Notes under the pieces: model-generated | Told to the model about the DNA's origin: nothing | The model's input: only the letters and a program-made list of their open reading frames with translations | The model's database searches: none | Assembly: GCF_009684755.1 (NCBI RefSeq) | Contig: NZ_BLBC01000003.1 | Coordinates: forward strand, 114,104 to 178,103 | DNA from: Capnocytophaga felis | GTDB taxonomy: Bacteria; Bacteroidota; Bacteroidia; Flavobacteriales; Flavobacteriaceae | DNA: 64,000 nucleotides | Direction of reading: 5' to 3' | Program-made: the position numbers and the translations under genes | Shown here: piece after piece, positions 1 to 9,531 of the stretch | How the letters are laid out: each line of letters opens with the position of its first letter | How positions within the stretch are numbered: position 1 is the first letter of the stretch

Positions 1-1603
1 ATACTACATCGATGACAATCAAATTAAATTAGATGAATTTGAAGCCGAAAATCGATTCCGTTCCAATAACTATCTGAAAATTGATTATCGTATCAAAAAT
101 TTTGAATTTGGGCTACAAGGCGAGTCGTACGCACCAAAAGCGTTGCTTCATTACAATCCGCAACTAAAAGATTATCATATCGGTACGGCTTTCGCTCGTT
201 ATAACAATCTTCAAAAAGGAATTGACATCACGGCAGGACATTTTTACGAGCAATTCGGGAGCGGATTGGCACTTCGTTTTTGGGAAGACCGTGCTTTGGG
301 CATCAACAACGCCCTTTTCGGCGGACGTATCAAATGGAATCTATCGGATATTTTCCAACTAAAAGTTCTCGGCGGAAGGCAACGCATCGGTATGGGATTT
401 GATTTTTCCAAAGGATTCATTGTGGGAAGTGATGCCGAATTGGATATAAGTCAATTACTTAAAAAAGAAGAATATACGCTTAAAGTTGGAGGTTCGTTCA
501 CGATTCGAAATGAAGATATTTCCAAAAAACAACCTTTGTCAGAGAAAAATACTTCCATTTTTGGCTTTAGAACCGATTACAGCGGAGAAAAATTCAATTT
601 CAGCGGAGAATATTTATATAAAACCAAAGATATTCACTTCGAACAAGAAGAGTTTTTTCCTAAAATCAATCGTGCCGGTAATGCCCTGCTACTCAATATG
701 GGATACAACAACGGCGACAATGTTGCTTTCAACCTAAACCTTCGTCGATTGGAAAATTTCAGATTTTTCTCACAACGAAATTTGGTGGACAATATTTACA
801 ATTACGGAATGATAAACTACATTCCCGCACTAACCAAACAGTATGAGCACAGCTTGCAAAACATATATGTATATCAGGCTCAACCGCAAATGGCTTACTA
901 TAGCTATCTTAAAAAGCAAGGAGAAATCGGCGGGCAGTTTGACCTCTTTTACGAAGCTCCATCCGGTTCATTTTTAGGCGGTTCAACCGGGGCAAGTTTT
1001 GCCATAAACGGCTCATATTGGGCAGGAATTAAAAACAATGTAAAAACCACCATTGTAACCGACAAATACGGTATCGAAAATGAAGAAGTAGCACTTAGCA
1101 GCCCTATTATCGGGTTCGGAGAGAAATATTATCACGACATTGCTATCGAATACCGAAAGCCTTTTTCGGATAATTTCACTACCATATTCTCTTACTTGAA
1201 TCAATACTACAATAGCGAAGCCATTGTTTTTAAACCTTATCAAATAAAAGCTCATACTTTTTCTGCCGAAGGAACTTATTTTATGTCTGATACACAGTCC
1301 ATTCGATTGGAAGTGCAACACCAATGGGCTAATGAAGATTTGAAAAATTGGATAGGCAATACTTTGGAATACATTCCCAATGCAAGATGGTCGTTCTTTG
1401 TAAGTGATTTGTACAATTACGGAAACGATGACAAAGACAAAAGAATTCATTATTACAACGTCGGGACGTCCTTCTCCTACAAAGCTACGCGAGTGGCTCT
1501 AAGCTACGGAAGACAACGTGGTGGCGTTTTGTGCGTAGGTGGAGTTTGCCGTATCGTACCAGAATCAGCGGGTCTTACCCTTAACATTACCACCAATTTT
1601 TAA
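1..1603 (+). CDS. DUF6029-like outer-membrane protein, 5' end outside window
   Basis: The reading frame is open from base 2 with no stop until the TAA at 1601-1603, so the gene begins left of the window and about 533 residues of its C-terminal part are seen. A TTG at 143 could be mistaken for a start, but coding continues upstream of it. The protein is rich in alternating aromatic and polar residues, ends in a phenylalanine (TTNF) as outer-membrane barrels do, and contains the phrase FYEQFGSGLALRFWEDRALG, which I associate with the Bacteroidetes DUF6029 family. Family function is unknown; a beta-barrel in the outer membrane is inferred. A strong hairpin follows the stop, so the gene ends its transcript here. 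Confidence 0.7.
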   Translation, partial: YYIDDNQIKLDEFEAENRFRSNNYLKIDYRIKNFEFGLQGESYAPKALLHYNPQLKDYHIGTAFARYNNLQKGIDITAGHFYEQFGSGLALRFWEDRALGINNALFGGRIKWNLSDIFQLKVLGGRQRIGMGFDFSKGFIVGSDAELDISQLLKKEEYTLKVGGSFTIRNEDISKKQPLSEKNTSIFGFRTDYSGEKFNFSGEYLYKTKDIHFEQEEFFPKINRAGNALLLNMGYNNGDNVAFNLNLRRLENFRFFSQRNLVDNIYNYGMINYIPALTKQYEHSLQNIYVYQAQPQMAYYSYLKKQGEIGGQFDLFYEAPSGSFLGGSTGASFAINGSYWAGIKNNVKTTIVTDKYGIENEEVALSSPIIGFGEKYYHDIAIEYRKPFSDNFTTIFSYLNQYYNSEAIVFKPYQIKAHTFSAEGTYFMSDTQSIRLEVQHQWANEDLKNWIGNTLEYIPNARWSFFVSDLYNYGNDDKDKRIHYYNVGTSFSYKATRVALSYGRQRGGVLCVGGVCRIVPESAGLTLNITTNF

Positions 1604-1622
1604 GGTAGAAACATCGCAAAAC

Positions 1623-1657
1623 AAAAAAGTGGAAGTTTTGAAACTTCCACTTTTTTT
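1623..1657. terminator. Bidirectional rho-independent terminator
   Basis: Arms AAGTGGAAGTTT and AAACTTCCACTT face each other across a two-base loop, with A-tract before and T-tract after. It lies between two convergent genes (DUF6029 and arginine decarboxylase) and can serve both. Confidence 0.85.
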
Positions 1658-1670
1658 GCTCATACATTTT

Positions 1671-3062
1671 TTAGTATCCTAATATTTTCAGCATTTCTTC
1701 AACTTTTTGCTGTTCCATAAATAAATGTGTACTTATTTTTCCTTCTTCATCCTTATCAATTAAAATGATTTTTGGTTGTGGAATCAAACAGTGTTGTAGT
1801 CCGCCTACTCCACCAATAGTATCCTGATAAGCCCCCGTATTGAAAAACCCAATATATAAAGGCTTGTTTTTGTTATATTTAGGCAAGTAAATAGCGTTCA
1901 TATTCTGTTCACTGTTGTAGTAATCGTCTCCGTCACAAGTAAGCCCGCCAAGTAATACACGCTCATATTCATCATACCAACGATTGATTGGAAGCAACAC
2001 AAATCTTTTGTTAATAGCCCAAGAATCAGGCAATGTGGTAATGAAAGATGAATTAATCATATTCCACTTTTCACGGTCGTTTTGTTGCTTTTGGTACATA
2101 ATTTCATAAATTGCTCCGCCCGCTTCTCCAACTGTAAAACTTCCAAATTCTGTAAAAATATTAGGTACAGGAACTTTTTCTTGCTCACAAGCGATTTTTA
2201 TCTGACGGATAATCTCATCAACCATATAAGCATAATCGTATTCAAACGCCAAAGAACTCTTAATCGGGAATCCTCCTCCTATGTTTAGGCTATCAAGTTC
2301 AGGAGCTACTTTTTTGAGCTGAATATATACTTTCAAACATTTCAAAAGCTCGTTCCAATAGTAAGCATTGTCTTTTATTCCCGTGTTGATAAAAAAGTGT
2401 AACATCTTAAGTGTTACCTTTTTATTATCTTTGATTTCTCTGTTGTAAAACGGAACGATGTTTTTATAACCAATTCCCAAACGACTGGTATAAAACTCTG
2501 AACGCGGGTCTTCTTCTGAAGCAATGCGGATACCTATATTGTACTGTCCTTCAATCTTTTTATCAAAAAGGTTGATTTCCTCATAGTTATCAATAATCGG
2601 CATACATTTATCAAACCCGCGATTTACCAAATCGGCGATACCGTCAATATAGCCATTACGCTTGAATCCGTTGCAAATGATATAGTTATCTTTGGTAATT
2701 CGTCCTTCTTTTATTAAATTATTAATAATATCAATATCAAAGGCAGATGAAGTTTCCAAATGAATATCATTTTTCAAAGCCTCCACCATAACGTGCTTAA
2801 AATGAGAACTTTTAGTACAATAACAATAATTGTAAGTTCCTTTGTATCTGTGTTTTTTGATAGCTTTTTCAAACCAGCGTTTTGCTCGTTGAATATTTTC
2901 GGAAATCCTTGGAAGATACATAAATTTGAGTGGTGCCCCATACTGACGAACAAGCTCCATCAAATCAATGTCGTGAAAGCGAAGCTCATCTCCTTCTAAT
3001 CTGAACTCTTCTTGCGGAAAATAATAAGTTTGGTCTATTAAGTCTATGTATTTGTTTTTCAT
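1671..3062 (-). CDS. speA: Biosynthetic arginine decarboxylase (PLP, alanine-racemase fold)
   Basis: The 463-residue product matches the short arginine decarboxylase common in Flavobacteriia. It would convert arginine to agmatine, the first step to putrescine, in the cytoplasm. Seen in the sequence: an N-terminal PLP barrel with the candidate Schiff-base lysine K84 in YCYCTKSSHF, a glycine-rich phosphate-binding NIGGGFPI, and a late CDGDDYY segment matching the substrate-contacting Cys-Asp motif of fold III decarboxylases. No agmatinase or other polyamine gene is next to it in this window. It is single, convergent with the gene to its left, and has a 490-bp upstream region with repeated elements. 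A diaminopimelate or ornithine decarboxylase is the main alternative, but length and motifs fit arginine decarboxylase better. Confidence 0.82.
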   Translation of the reverse strand: MKNKYIDLIDQTYYFPQEEFRLEGDELRFHDIDLMELVRQYGAPLKFMYLPRISENIQRAKRWFEKAIKKHRYKGTYNYCYCTKSSHFKHVMVEALKNDIHLETSSAFDIDIINNLIKEGRITKDNYIICNGFKRNGYIDGIADLVNRGFDKCMPIIDNYEEINLFDKKIEGQYNIGIRIASEEDPRSEFYTSRLGIGYKNIVPFYNREIKDNKKVTLKMLHFFINTGIKDNAYYWNELLKCLKVYIQLKKVAPELDSLNIGGGFPIKSSLAFEYDYAYMVDEIIRQIKIACEQEKVPVPNIFTEFGSFTVGEAGGAIYEIMYQKQQNDREKWNMINSSFITTLPDSWAINKRFVLLPINRWYDEYERVLLGGLTCDGDDYYNSEQNMNAIYLPKYNKNKPLYIGFFNTGAYQDTIGGVGGLQHCLIPQPKIILIDKDEEGKISTHLFMEQQKVEEMLKILGY

Positions 3063-3552
3063 TGTTTTAAATATAATTTGAAGAATAAAATAAACAATTG
3101 TTTTTCAATCATTTTTGCAAAGGAAATCAATCCTTTAAATCCTGAAAAACATTCAAATACGCAAAGGAGACAAACCTTTCATTCGGGCTTGATTTCGTTG
3201 TTTTTCAATCAAATCCGAACGAAAATAATTAAATGAGCAATCTATTTTAAAAACAGTATCAGATATGCTTATTTTTTCAAAAAATACAACGTTCATTTTA
3301 AGCTATTATTCAATTGATTGTCAATTTTCTACATAAAAATAGTGACATTACAGCACACGCGAGGCAAAATTAAATATTTTCTTCAAAAAATAAAATAAAA
3401 CCCATATAAATTTTATTTTCACTAAGTTACTTGTTTTTCGAACTTGAGAGAGTATAACCCTTTGTCTTTCTACTTTTTTAAAACAAATCACACTTAAAAA
3501 AATTTTGCTTTTGCAATCATTTTTTTGTATCTTCGCATAAATCTTTAAAAAG
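3063..3552. other. Long intergenic region between divergent speA and patatin gene
   Basis: No credible gene is seen in these 490 bases; a weak minus-strand open frame over 3348-3593 has no family resemblance and overlaps the patatin signal peptide. The region holds a 14-bp direct repeat TTGTTTTTCAATCA at 3098-3111 and 3198-3211 (exactly 100 bp apart), and two similar small inverted repeats: AAAGGA-N6-TCCTTT at 3119-3136 and AAAGG-N7-CCTTT at 3163-3179. The right end carries the patatin promoter. Confidence 0.6.
3504..3535 (+). promoter_or_regulatory. Bacteroidetes-type promoter of patatin gene
   Basis: TTTG at 3504-3507, a 20-bp spacer and TATCTTCG at 3528-3535 resemble the Bacteroidetes -33/-7 consensus (TTTG, TAnnTTTG), with one mismatch in the -7 box. 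It lies 18 bases before the ATG. Confidence 0.55.
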
Positions 3553-5784
3553 ATGAGAAAATTTCTATTCATATTCGTTTTTTTTATCTCCAATTTCGTT
3601 GTATCACAGAATGTTAAACCCGAAAAAGACTTAAAAGTAGGGCTTGTTCTCAGCGGTGGCGGTGCAAAGGGATTGGCTCACGTTGGCGTTCTGAAGGTTT
3701 TGGAAGAAGCAGGCGTACGCATTGACTACATCGGAGGGACAAGTATGGGAGCCATCGTGGGGGCAATGTACTCCGCTGGTTACTCGGCACGAGAATTGGA
3801 TTCTATTTTTCAGCAATTGGACTTTAAAAAACTATTGCAAGACCAAACCTCCAGACGAGCGAAATCTCTGCACGAGAGATATTTACACGACAGATATGCT
3901 GTGGCTCTTCCGTTCAACAACTTCAAACTGGGCTTCCCTCGTTCCGTTTCAAAAGGGCAAAATTTATACAACGAATTTGTTAAATTATTGTATCCCGTGA
4001 GCGATATTTACGACTTTTCAAAGCTTCCCATTCCGTTTTTGTGTGTGGCAACGGATATCGAAACGGGCAAAGCAATGCATCTGGAAGGAGGTTTTCTGCC
4101 CAAAGCCATTATGGCAAGTGGTGCTTTTCCTTCATTGTTTGATTTGGTGGAAATTGACGGAAAATTTCTGACAGATGGCGGAATCGTAAATAATTATCCT
4201 ATCGATGAAGTTAAAGCCAAAGGAATGGATATTATCATAGGAGTTGACGTCCAAAGTCCTTTATATACAAGGGAAGAACTCGCTTCCGTTTTCGGGATAT
4301 TATCACAAATAAGCTCTTTCCCAATGGTAAACGATATGACCGAAAAAGCCGAGAAAACAGATATTTACATAAAACCTGACATACACGGATTCAATGTAGT
4401 TTCTTTTGACAAAGGAAATACCATCATCAAAAACGGAGAGATTGCCGGAAGACAGTTTTTAGAACGCCTAAAGAAAATCGCTTCTCTTCAAAAAAAGGAA
4501 AATTACACGAGAGAAAGAGTTGAAAAAATAGATTCTTTTTACTTAAAAAACATTCATTTTCACGGAAATAAGCACTATTCCCGAAGCTATTTAAGAGGAA
4601 AACTACACCTGAAAGAACTCGACAGAAAAATTTCTTTCAAAGAACTTGAAGAAGGAATTTCCAACTTAATGGCTACCCGAAATTTTCATTCTATCAATCA
4701 TCAAATTCGGCATACGTACGAGGGCGAACACATTGATTTTGTGATAAAAGAAAATCCTGAACGCACTTTCTTGAAATTCGGATTACATTACGATAATTTA
4801 TTCAAAACAGGCTTTCTGTTCAACTATACAAAGCATTACGCTCTGCAAACCGATGATTTTCTGTCGTTAGATATTGTTTTGGGAGATAATTTACGCTATC
4901 AGTTTGATTATTTTGTAGATAAGGGTTTTTATATCAGTTACGGAATTCGGTCAAAATTCAGTCAATTTGACAGAAAAATCAATCCCAGTTTAGTTGCTAA
5001 TTACGATATTGAGGTTTCAAACATCAATAAATTGAACGTTGATGCAGCCGATTGGATTAACCAAGTTTATTTTCAGACACTTTTAGGCAACGGATTTGTT
5101 TTCGGATTAGGTTTGGAACATCGAAAAGTTAAAATCGAAACTGAAAACGTATTTTACTCAAAAACAAATTATAACAACTCCTCCTATCGAGAAAATTCAC
5201 ACTTCGGAAGCACGTACGCCTATCTGAAATATGACTCGTACAACAATGCTTTTTTCCCGACCAAAGGAATTTATTTCAACTCGGTTTTTAATTTGTATTT
5301 ATTAGGAAGTGCGTACGAGAACTTCAATCAATTTTCAATGGGAAAAACAGAATTAGGTTTCGCAATTCCTTTATCTTCAAGGATTTCAACACGTTTGGAT
5401 TTTAGCGGAGGATTCACTCTCGGAGGAACAAATGTGTATTCCTTGGATTTCTTTTTCGGAGGATACAACAAAAATGCTTTCAGTAATTACATTCCTTTTT
5501 ACGGATATGACTTTTTAAGTTTTGGTGAAAAGAATTATTTAAAAGCTGATATTACGCTTGATATCAATCACTTCAAGCAACATCATATATTGCTTCACGC
5601 AAATTTTGCCAAGGTAGATAACAAACTCTTCGATAGCTTAAATTGGAAGTCCTACCCTGACTTTTCGGGCTATGGAATCGGTTACAGTGTTGATAGCGTC
5701 TTAGGGCCTATTGAACTGAAATGTACCTATTCTCCTGAAATTAAGAAAGCTATCTGGTTTTTCAACGTAGGTTATTGGTTTTAA
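3553..5784 (+). CDS. Patatin-like phospholipase with C-terminal outer-membrane barrel
   Basis: This 743-residue protein has a signal peptide (cleavage likely after about residue 19, FVVSQ), then a patatin domain with the oxyanion loop SGGGAKG (34-40), nucleophile S64 in GTSMG and catalytic D208 in TDGG, so the Ser-Asp dyad is complete. About residues 330-400 look like a POTRA unit (FHGNKHYSRSYLRGKL) and the remainder is a BamA/TamA-type beta barrel ending in GYWF. This layout is that of type Vd (PlpD-like) outer-membrane patatins, which expose a lipase domain made of the N-terminal part; whether it stays attached here is not visible. The expected substrate is phospholipid; physiological role unknown. 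It stands alone with its own promoter. Confidence 0.85.
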   Translation: MRKFLFIFVFFISNFVVSQNVKPEKDLKVGLVLSGGGAKGLAHVGVLKVLEEAGVRIDYIGGTSMGAIVGAMYSAGYSARELDSIFQQLDFKKLLQDQTSRRAKSLHERYLHDRYAVALPFNNFKLGFPRSVSKGQNLYNEFVKLLYPVSDIYDFSKLPIPFLCVATDIETGKAMHLEGGFLPKAIMASGAFPSLFDLVEIDGKFLTDGGIVNNYPIDEVKAKGMDIIIGVDVQSPLYTREELASVFGILSQISSFPMVNDMTEKAEKTDIYIKPDIHGFNVVSFDKGNTIIKNGEIAGRQFLERLKKIASLQKKENYTRERVEKIDSFYLKNIHFHGNKHYSRSYLRGKLHLKELDRKISFKELEEGISNLMATRNFHSINHQIRHTYEGEHIDFVIKENPERTFLKFGLHYDNLFKTGFLFNYTKHYALQTDDFLSLDIVLGDNLRYQFDYFVDKGFYISYGIRSKFSQFDRKINPSLVANYDIEVSNINKLNVDAADWINQVYFQTLLGNGFVFGLGLEHRKVKIETENVFYSKTNYNNSSYRENSHFGSTYAYLKYDSYNNAFFPTKGIYFNSVFNLYLLGSAYENFNQFSMGKTELGFAIPLSSRISTRLDFSGGFTLGGTNVYSLDFFFGGYNKNAFSNYIPFYGYDFLSFGEKNYLKADITLDINHFKQHHILLHANFAKVDNKLFDSLNWKSYPDFSGYGIGYSVDSVLGPIELKCTYSPEIKKAIWFFNVGYWF

Positions 5785-5850
5785 AAATAATAGATGGAAA
5801 ATATTTTATATTCTTTTTATTTTTCACTTTTCAATTTTAACTTTTAACTT

Positions 5851-5858
5851 TATATTTG
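5851..5858 (+). promoter_or_regulatory. -7 promoter box of sdaA
   Basis: TATATTTG is a perfect TAnnTTTG match, 27 bases before the ATG at 5886. It falls upstream of the in-frame TTG at 5877, which would leave almost no leader and is therefore unlikely as the start. Confidence 0.55.
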
Positions 5859-5885
5859 CCTCTTCGTAAATAAACTTTGATTTTT

Positions 5886-7301
5886 ATGGAATGTATCAGC
5901 GTTTTTGATATGTTAAAAATAGGTGTTGGACCCTCAAGTTCACACACATTAGGACCTTGGCGAGCTGCCGAAGCCTTTCTGAAAGAATTAAAATCGGAAA
6001 AACTACTCGATAGAACCCAAAAAGTACGTGTGGATTTGTACGGTTCTCTCTCCTTAACAGGAAAAGGACACGCAACGGATTTGGCGGTAATGTTCGGGCT
6101 TAGCGGTGCTGACCCTGAGTATGTTCCCATTGAAAGTTTAGATGTAATCATCACAGCCATAAATAAAAATCAAGAAATTTGTTTGGGTAACGAATTCATT
6201 ATCAAATTCAACCCCGCGGAAGACATCGTTTTTAATCGAAATTTTTTGCCTTTTCATTCCAACGGAATTTCTTTTACTGCTTGGGGTGAAGGTTTTGAAT
6301 ATCAATCTACTTTCTATTCCATTGGCGGGGGATTTATTGTCAAAGAGGGAGAAGACGCTCCTATCACTGAGGACACGAAAAGATTTCCTTTCCCTATTGA
6401 AAAAGCCACTGAACTTTTAGATTACTGCCACAAAGAAGGCAAAAAAATCTCTGAAATCGTTTATCAGAATGAGAGGTCATTGCGTTCAGATGAAGAAATC
6501 CATAACGAATTGCTTCGCATTTGGAATACAATGCTTGAATGCACCTACATCGGTTGCCATACCGAAGGAATTCTTCCGGGAGGACTAAATGTACGCCGAC
6601 GTGCTTACGATACTCACAAAAACCTGATTGGGGTAGTTACCTACGACAGCCCTAAAAGTTGGCTCACTTCCATCAAAAAAACCGAAATCAAATTTCGAGA
6701 AATTTTAAAATGGGTAAACTGCTTCTCTCTGGCTGTCAATGAAGTAAATGCTTCATTAGGGCGTGTGGTTACAGCTCCGACCAACGGAAGTGCAGGTGTA
6801 ATTCCCGCCGTGCTTTTGTATTACTTAGTCATTGAGAATCACAATGCTACGGAGGAAGATGTAAAACAATTTTTGCTGGTTGCAGGCGAAATTGGCAGTC
6901 TGTTCAAAAAAGGAGCTACGATTTCCGCTGCAATGGGAGGATGCCAAGCCGAAATAGGCGTTTCTTCAGCAATGGCTGCCGCCGGCTTATGCGAGGTAAT
7001 GGGAGGCTCACCCGAACAGGTTATGGTCGCTGCCGAAATTGCGATGGAACACCATTTAGGATTAACGTGTGACCCTATTGGAGGATTGGTGCAAGTGCCT
7101 TGTATTGAGAGAAATGCGATGGGAGCCATCAAAGCTATTAATGCTGCTGAACTGGCAATCGAAACCGACCCAAAAAATGCAAAAGTGCCTCTTGATAAGG
7201 TAATAAACACTATGTGGGAAACCGCCAAAGATATGAATTCCAAATATAAAGAAACCTCGGAAGGTGGTTTGGCTGTAGCTGTGAATATTGCGGATTGTTA
7301 A
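5886..7301 (+). CDS. sdaA: L-serine ammonia-lyase, single-chain iron-sulfur type
   Basis: The 471-residue product deaminates L-serine to pyruvate and ammonia using a [4Fe-4S] cluster. Seen: the N-terminal signature [12 protein letters not shown] (residues 13-24), the substrate segment [13 protein letters not shown], and three cysteines in [14 protein letters not shown] and VPCIERN that match the cluster ligands of the family. Alpha and beta parts are fused in one chain, as usual for Bacteroidetes. The ATG at 5886 is preferred over an in-frame TTG at 5877 because family proteins begin with a residue or two before the CISVFD motif. folP starts 28 bases downstream and may be co-transcribed. Confidence 0.92.
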   Translation: MECISVFDMLKIGVGPSSSHTLGPWRAAEAFLKELKSEKLLDRTQKVRVDLYGSLSLTGKGHATDLAVMFGLSGADPEYVPIESLDVIITAINKNQEICLGNEFIIKFNPAEDIVFNRNFLPFHSNGISFTAWGEGFEYQSTFYSIGGGFIVKEGEDAPITEDTKRFPFPIEKATELLDYCHKEGKKISEIVYQNERSLRSDEEIHNELLRIWNTMLECTYIGCHTEGILPGGLNVRRRAYDTHKNLIGVVTYDSPKSWLTSIKKTEIKFREILKWVNCFSLAVNEVNASLGRVVTAPTNGSAGVIPAVLLYYLVIENHNATEEDVKQFLLVAGEIGSLFKKGATISAAMGGCQAEIGVSSAMAAAGLCEVMGGSPEQVMVAAEIAMEHHLGLTCDPIGGLVQVPCIERNAMGAIKAINAAELAIETDPKNAKVPLDKVINTMWETAKDMNSKYKETSEGGLAVAVNIADC

Positions 7302-7329
7302 TGTTATTTCTTTCTGATTTTTCAAAAAA

Positions 7330-8154
7330 ATGTATATCAATTGTAACGGAGAACTGATTTCACTGGAAACTCCCAAAGTGATGGGAATTCTGAACGTAAC
7401 ACCTGATTCCTTTTTTCAGGGCAGTCGTGTTACTCAAATTGATGTTTTAAATCGGGTAGAAGAAATGCTTTCGCAAGGAGCTGATTTTATTGACATTGGC
7501 GGATATAGCTCTCGCCCCAACGCAAAAGAAGTATCACAGGAAGAAGAACTGAAAAGAGTAACTCCCATTGTGAAATCGGTGGTCAAACATTTTCCAAAAA
7601 TAAAAATTTCTGTTGATACATTCCGAAGTGAAGTGGCTCGTCAGTCCCTACTTGAGGGAGCCTGTATTGTCAATGACATTTCTGGAGGAAACCTTGACAA
7701 TCAAATATTTGAAGTTGTAGCAGAGTTTCAAGTACCTTATATAGCTATGCATATGATTGGGACGCCACAAACAATGCAGAGCCACACAAATTATACAAAT
7801 ATCATTACCGAAATGATTTATTATTTTTCTAAACTTAAAGCAAAATCTCAAAGTTTCGGTATTAATGATATTATCATTGACCCTGGTTTCGGATTTTCTA
7901 AAACATTAGACCAGAACTACGAAATATTACAGAAATTAAATCTGTTCAAAACATTGGATTGCCCTATTTTGGTTGGAGTTTCCCGTAAATCAATGCTTTA
8001 CAATTTATTGAAAATCAATCAAGATGAAGCTCTTAATGCTACTTCGGTTGTAAACACTATTTCTCTGATGAAAGGTGCTAACATTCTCAGAGTGCACGAT
8101 GTAAAAGAAGCCAAGCAGTGTGTCAAAATTTTTAATAAAATCGTTATCAAATGA
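7330..8154 (+). CDS. folP: Dihydropteroate synthase
   Basis: The 274-residue TIM-barrel enzyme condenses p-aminobenzoate with dihydropterin pyrophosphate in folate synthesis; it is the sulfonamide target. Visible motifs are MGILNVTPDSFF (residues 18-29), SRPNA, the pterin-site SVDTFRSEVA, NDISGG, DPGFGFSKT and GVSRKSML, all in family order and at normal length. The stop overlaps the next start by the four bases ATGA, indicating translational coupling. Adjacency of folP and the diadenylate cyclase gene is common in Bacteroidetes; here a small lipoprotein gene lies between them. Confidence 0.95.
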   Translation: MYINCNGELISLETPKVMGILNVTPDSFFQGSRVTQIDVLNRVEEMLSQGADFIDIGGYSSRPNAKEVSQEEELKRVTPIVKSVVKHFPKIKISVDTFRSEVARQSLLEGACIVNDISGGNLDNQIFEVVAEFQVPYIAMHMIGTPQTMQSHTNYTNIITEMIYYFSKLKAKSQSFGINDIIIDPGFGFSKTLDQNYEILQKLNLFKTLDCPILVGVSRKSMLYNLLKINQDEALNATSVVNTISLMKGANILRVHDVKEAKQCVKIFNKIVIK

Positions 8155-8726
8155 AAAAAATTACACTTATCATATTTATATTGTTTCTAATTTCCTGCAA
8201 CAAACGTGATGTTTGGCTCCCGCAAGTTCATCAATGCAATTTGATGACAGAAATCAACGATTATTCCGTAATTTATATTTTTTTTGATGAAACTACGCAA
8301 AAAGCTGACTTAAACAAAAACAATTTGATAACTTCAACTCATTGGGTTTTCAATATCGACAGACGTTTATCACTCACCGAAGCAGGAAAAAACATTGTTG
8401 AACTTCAAGAAAAAAAAGACGCCCCTAACATTCACAAAAATCCTGATTCCAGAAACTTTTTCTCGGTAGCTGATATGAACGACAAAAAATTGAAATTTCT
8501 TGAGTTTACCAAAACACATTTTTCACTTTCGAAAGATAAAAATAATACAGATAACATATTGAAAGAAAAAGATTTATCCGATTTTTCTGGCAATATTAAA
8601 AACAAAAAAATCAATATATCTGATACAATTTCAATAAGTGGAAATGTTTCCTTTCAAGATTTTATTGTATTTTTACAAAAAATTCAAGATGAAGGTATTT
8701 TTTTCAAAAATATAATTATCATTTAA
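8151..8726 (+). CDS. Small lipoprotein of unknown function
   Basis: The 191-residue product starts with a lipoprotein signal (MKKITLIIFILFLISC, acylated Cys16). The rest is hydrophilic, lysine-rich and contains no motif I recognise. Its start overlaps the folP stop (ATGA), and cdaA begins 13 bases after its end, so the three genes form one operon. A role linked to the membrane-bound cyclase is possible but rests only on position. Confidence 0.7.
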   Translation: MKKITLIIFILFLISCNKRDVWLPQVHQCNLMTEINDYSVIYIFFDETTQKADLNKNNLITSTHWVFNIDRRLSLTEAGKNIVELQEKKDAPNIHKNPDSRNFFSVADMNDKKLKFLEFTKTHFSLSKDKNNTDNILKEKDLSDFSGNIKNKKINISDTISISGNVSFQDFIVFLQKIQDEGIFFKNIIII

Positions 8727-8739
8727 AAATATAAATCCT

Positions 8740-9525
8740 TTGAAAATATTTGATATTTTAGATTTTACCGCAGTAGATGTAATTGATATTCTTTTAGTTA
8801 CGTTATTACTTTACTACGTTTACAAATTAGCTCGTGGCACGGTTGCTATTAATATTTTTATGGGAATCGTGATTATTTATCTAATTTGGAAAATTACCGA
8901 AGCTTTGCAAATGCAATTGCTCAGCAGTATTTTGGGGCAATTCATCGGTGTGGGAGTTTTCGCTCTGATTGTGGTTTTTCAGGAAGAAATACGAAAATTT
9001 TTACTTACGATTGGTTCTACAAATATTGCCGCTCGAAACAAATTTTTTAAAGTTTTTCAGTCGTTAAAAGCTGCCAAAAGCACATCAAACCTCAATGTAC
9101 AGAAGCTCATCAATGTCTGTAAAAAATTAAGTTCTTCACATACAGGAGCGTTAATTGTGTTGGAACGAAATATTCCTCTGGATTTTATAAAAAAAACAGG
9201 AGATGATGTTTATATTCAGGTTTCAGAACCTATTATTGAGAGTATTTTCTTCAAAAACAGCCCATTACACGACGGAGCCATCGTAATTAGCGGAAATTTC
9301 ATCGTGGCAACTCGAGTAATTTTACCCGTTGCCGGAGAAAACCAACTTCCTAAGCACTACGGATTAAGACACAGAGCAGCTACTTCAATTTCAGAAAAAA
9401 CCGATGCGAGTGCAATTGTCGTCTCCGAAGAAACAGGAAAAATTTCGTACATCAAAAATGGTAATTTCGTAACCTTCAAAAACGATGAGGAGCTCATCAA
9501 AATCATTGAAAAAGATTTGAACTAA
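8740..9525 (+). CDS. cdaA: Diadenylate cyclase (c-di-AMP synthase), membrane bound
   Basis: The 261-residue protein makes c-di-AMP from two ATP. Three membrane helices fill about residues 14-30, 35-53 and 68-82, followed by the DAC domain with the catalytic DGA (178-180, in SPLHDGAIVI) and RHR (210-212, in GLRHRAATSIS). The start codon is TTG at 8740: the frame opens there with KIFDILDF, which is how CdaA proteins normally begin, and no ATG lies nearby in frame. The gene is in the folP operon; c-di-AMP typically governs osmolyte and cell-wall homeostasis, but no known target gene is seen here. Confidence 0.93.
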   Translation: MKIFDILDFTAVDVIDILLVTLLLYYVYKLARGTVAINIFMGIVIIYLIWKITEALQMQLLSSILGQFIGVGVFALIVVFQEEIRKFLLTIGSTNIAARNKFFKVFQSLKAAKSTSNLNVQKLINVCKKLSSSHTGALIVLERNIPLDFIKKTGDDVYIQVSEPIIESIFFKNSPLHDGAIVISGNFIVATRVILPVAGENQLPKHYGLRHRAATSISEKTDASAIVVSEETGKISYIKNGNFVTFKNDEELIKIIEKDLN

Positions 9526-9531
9526 CCTTAT

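Noticed and set aside
3348-3593. Minus-strand open frame of 81 codons upstream of the patatin gene
   Set aside because: No family resemblance, AT-rich leader-like sequence, and it overlaps the patatin promoter and signal peptide.
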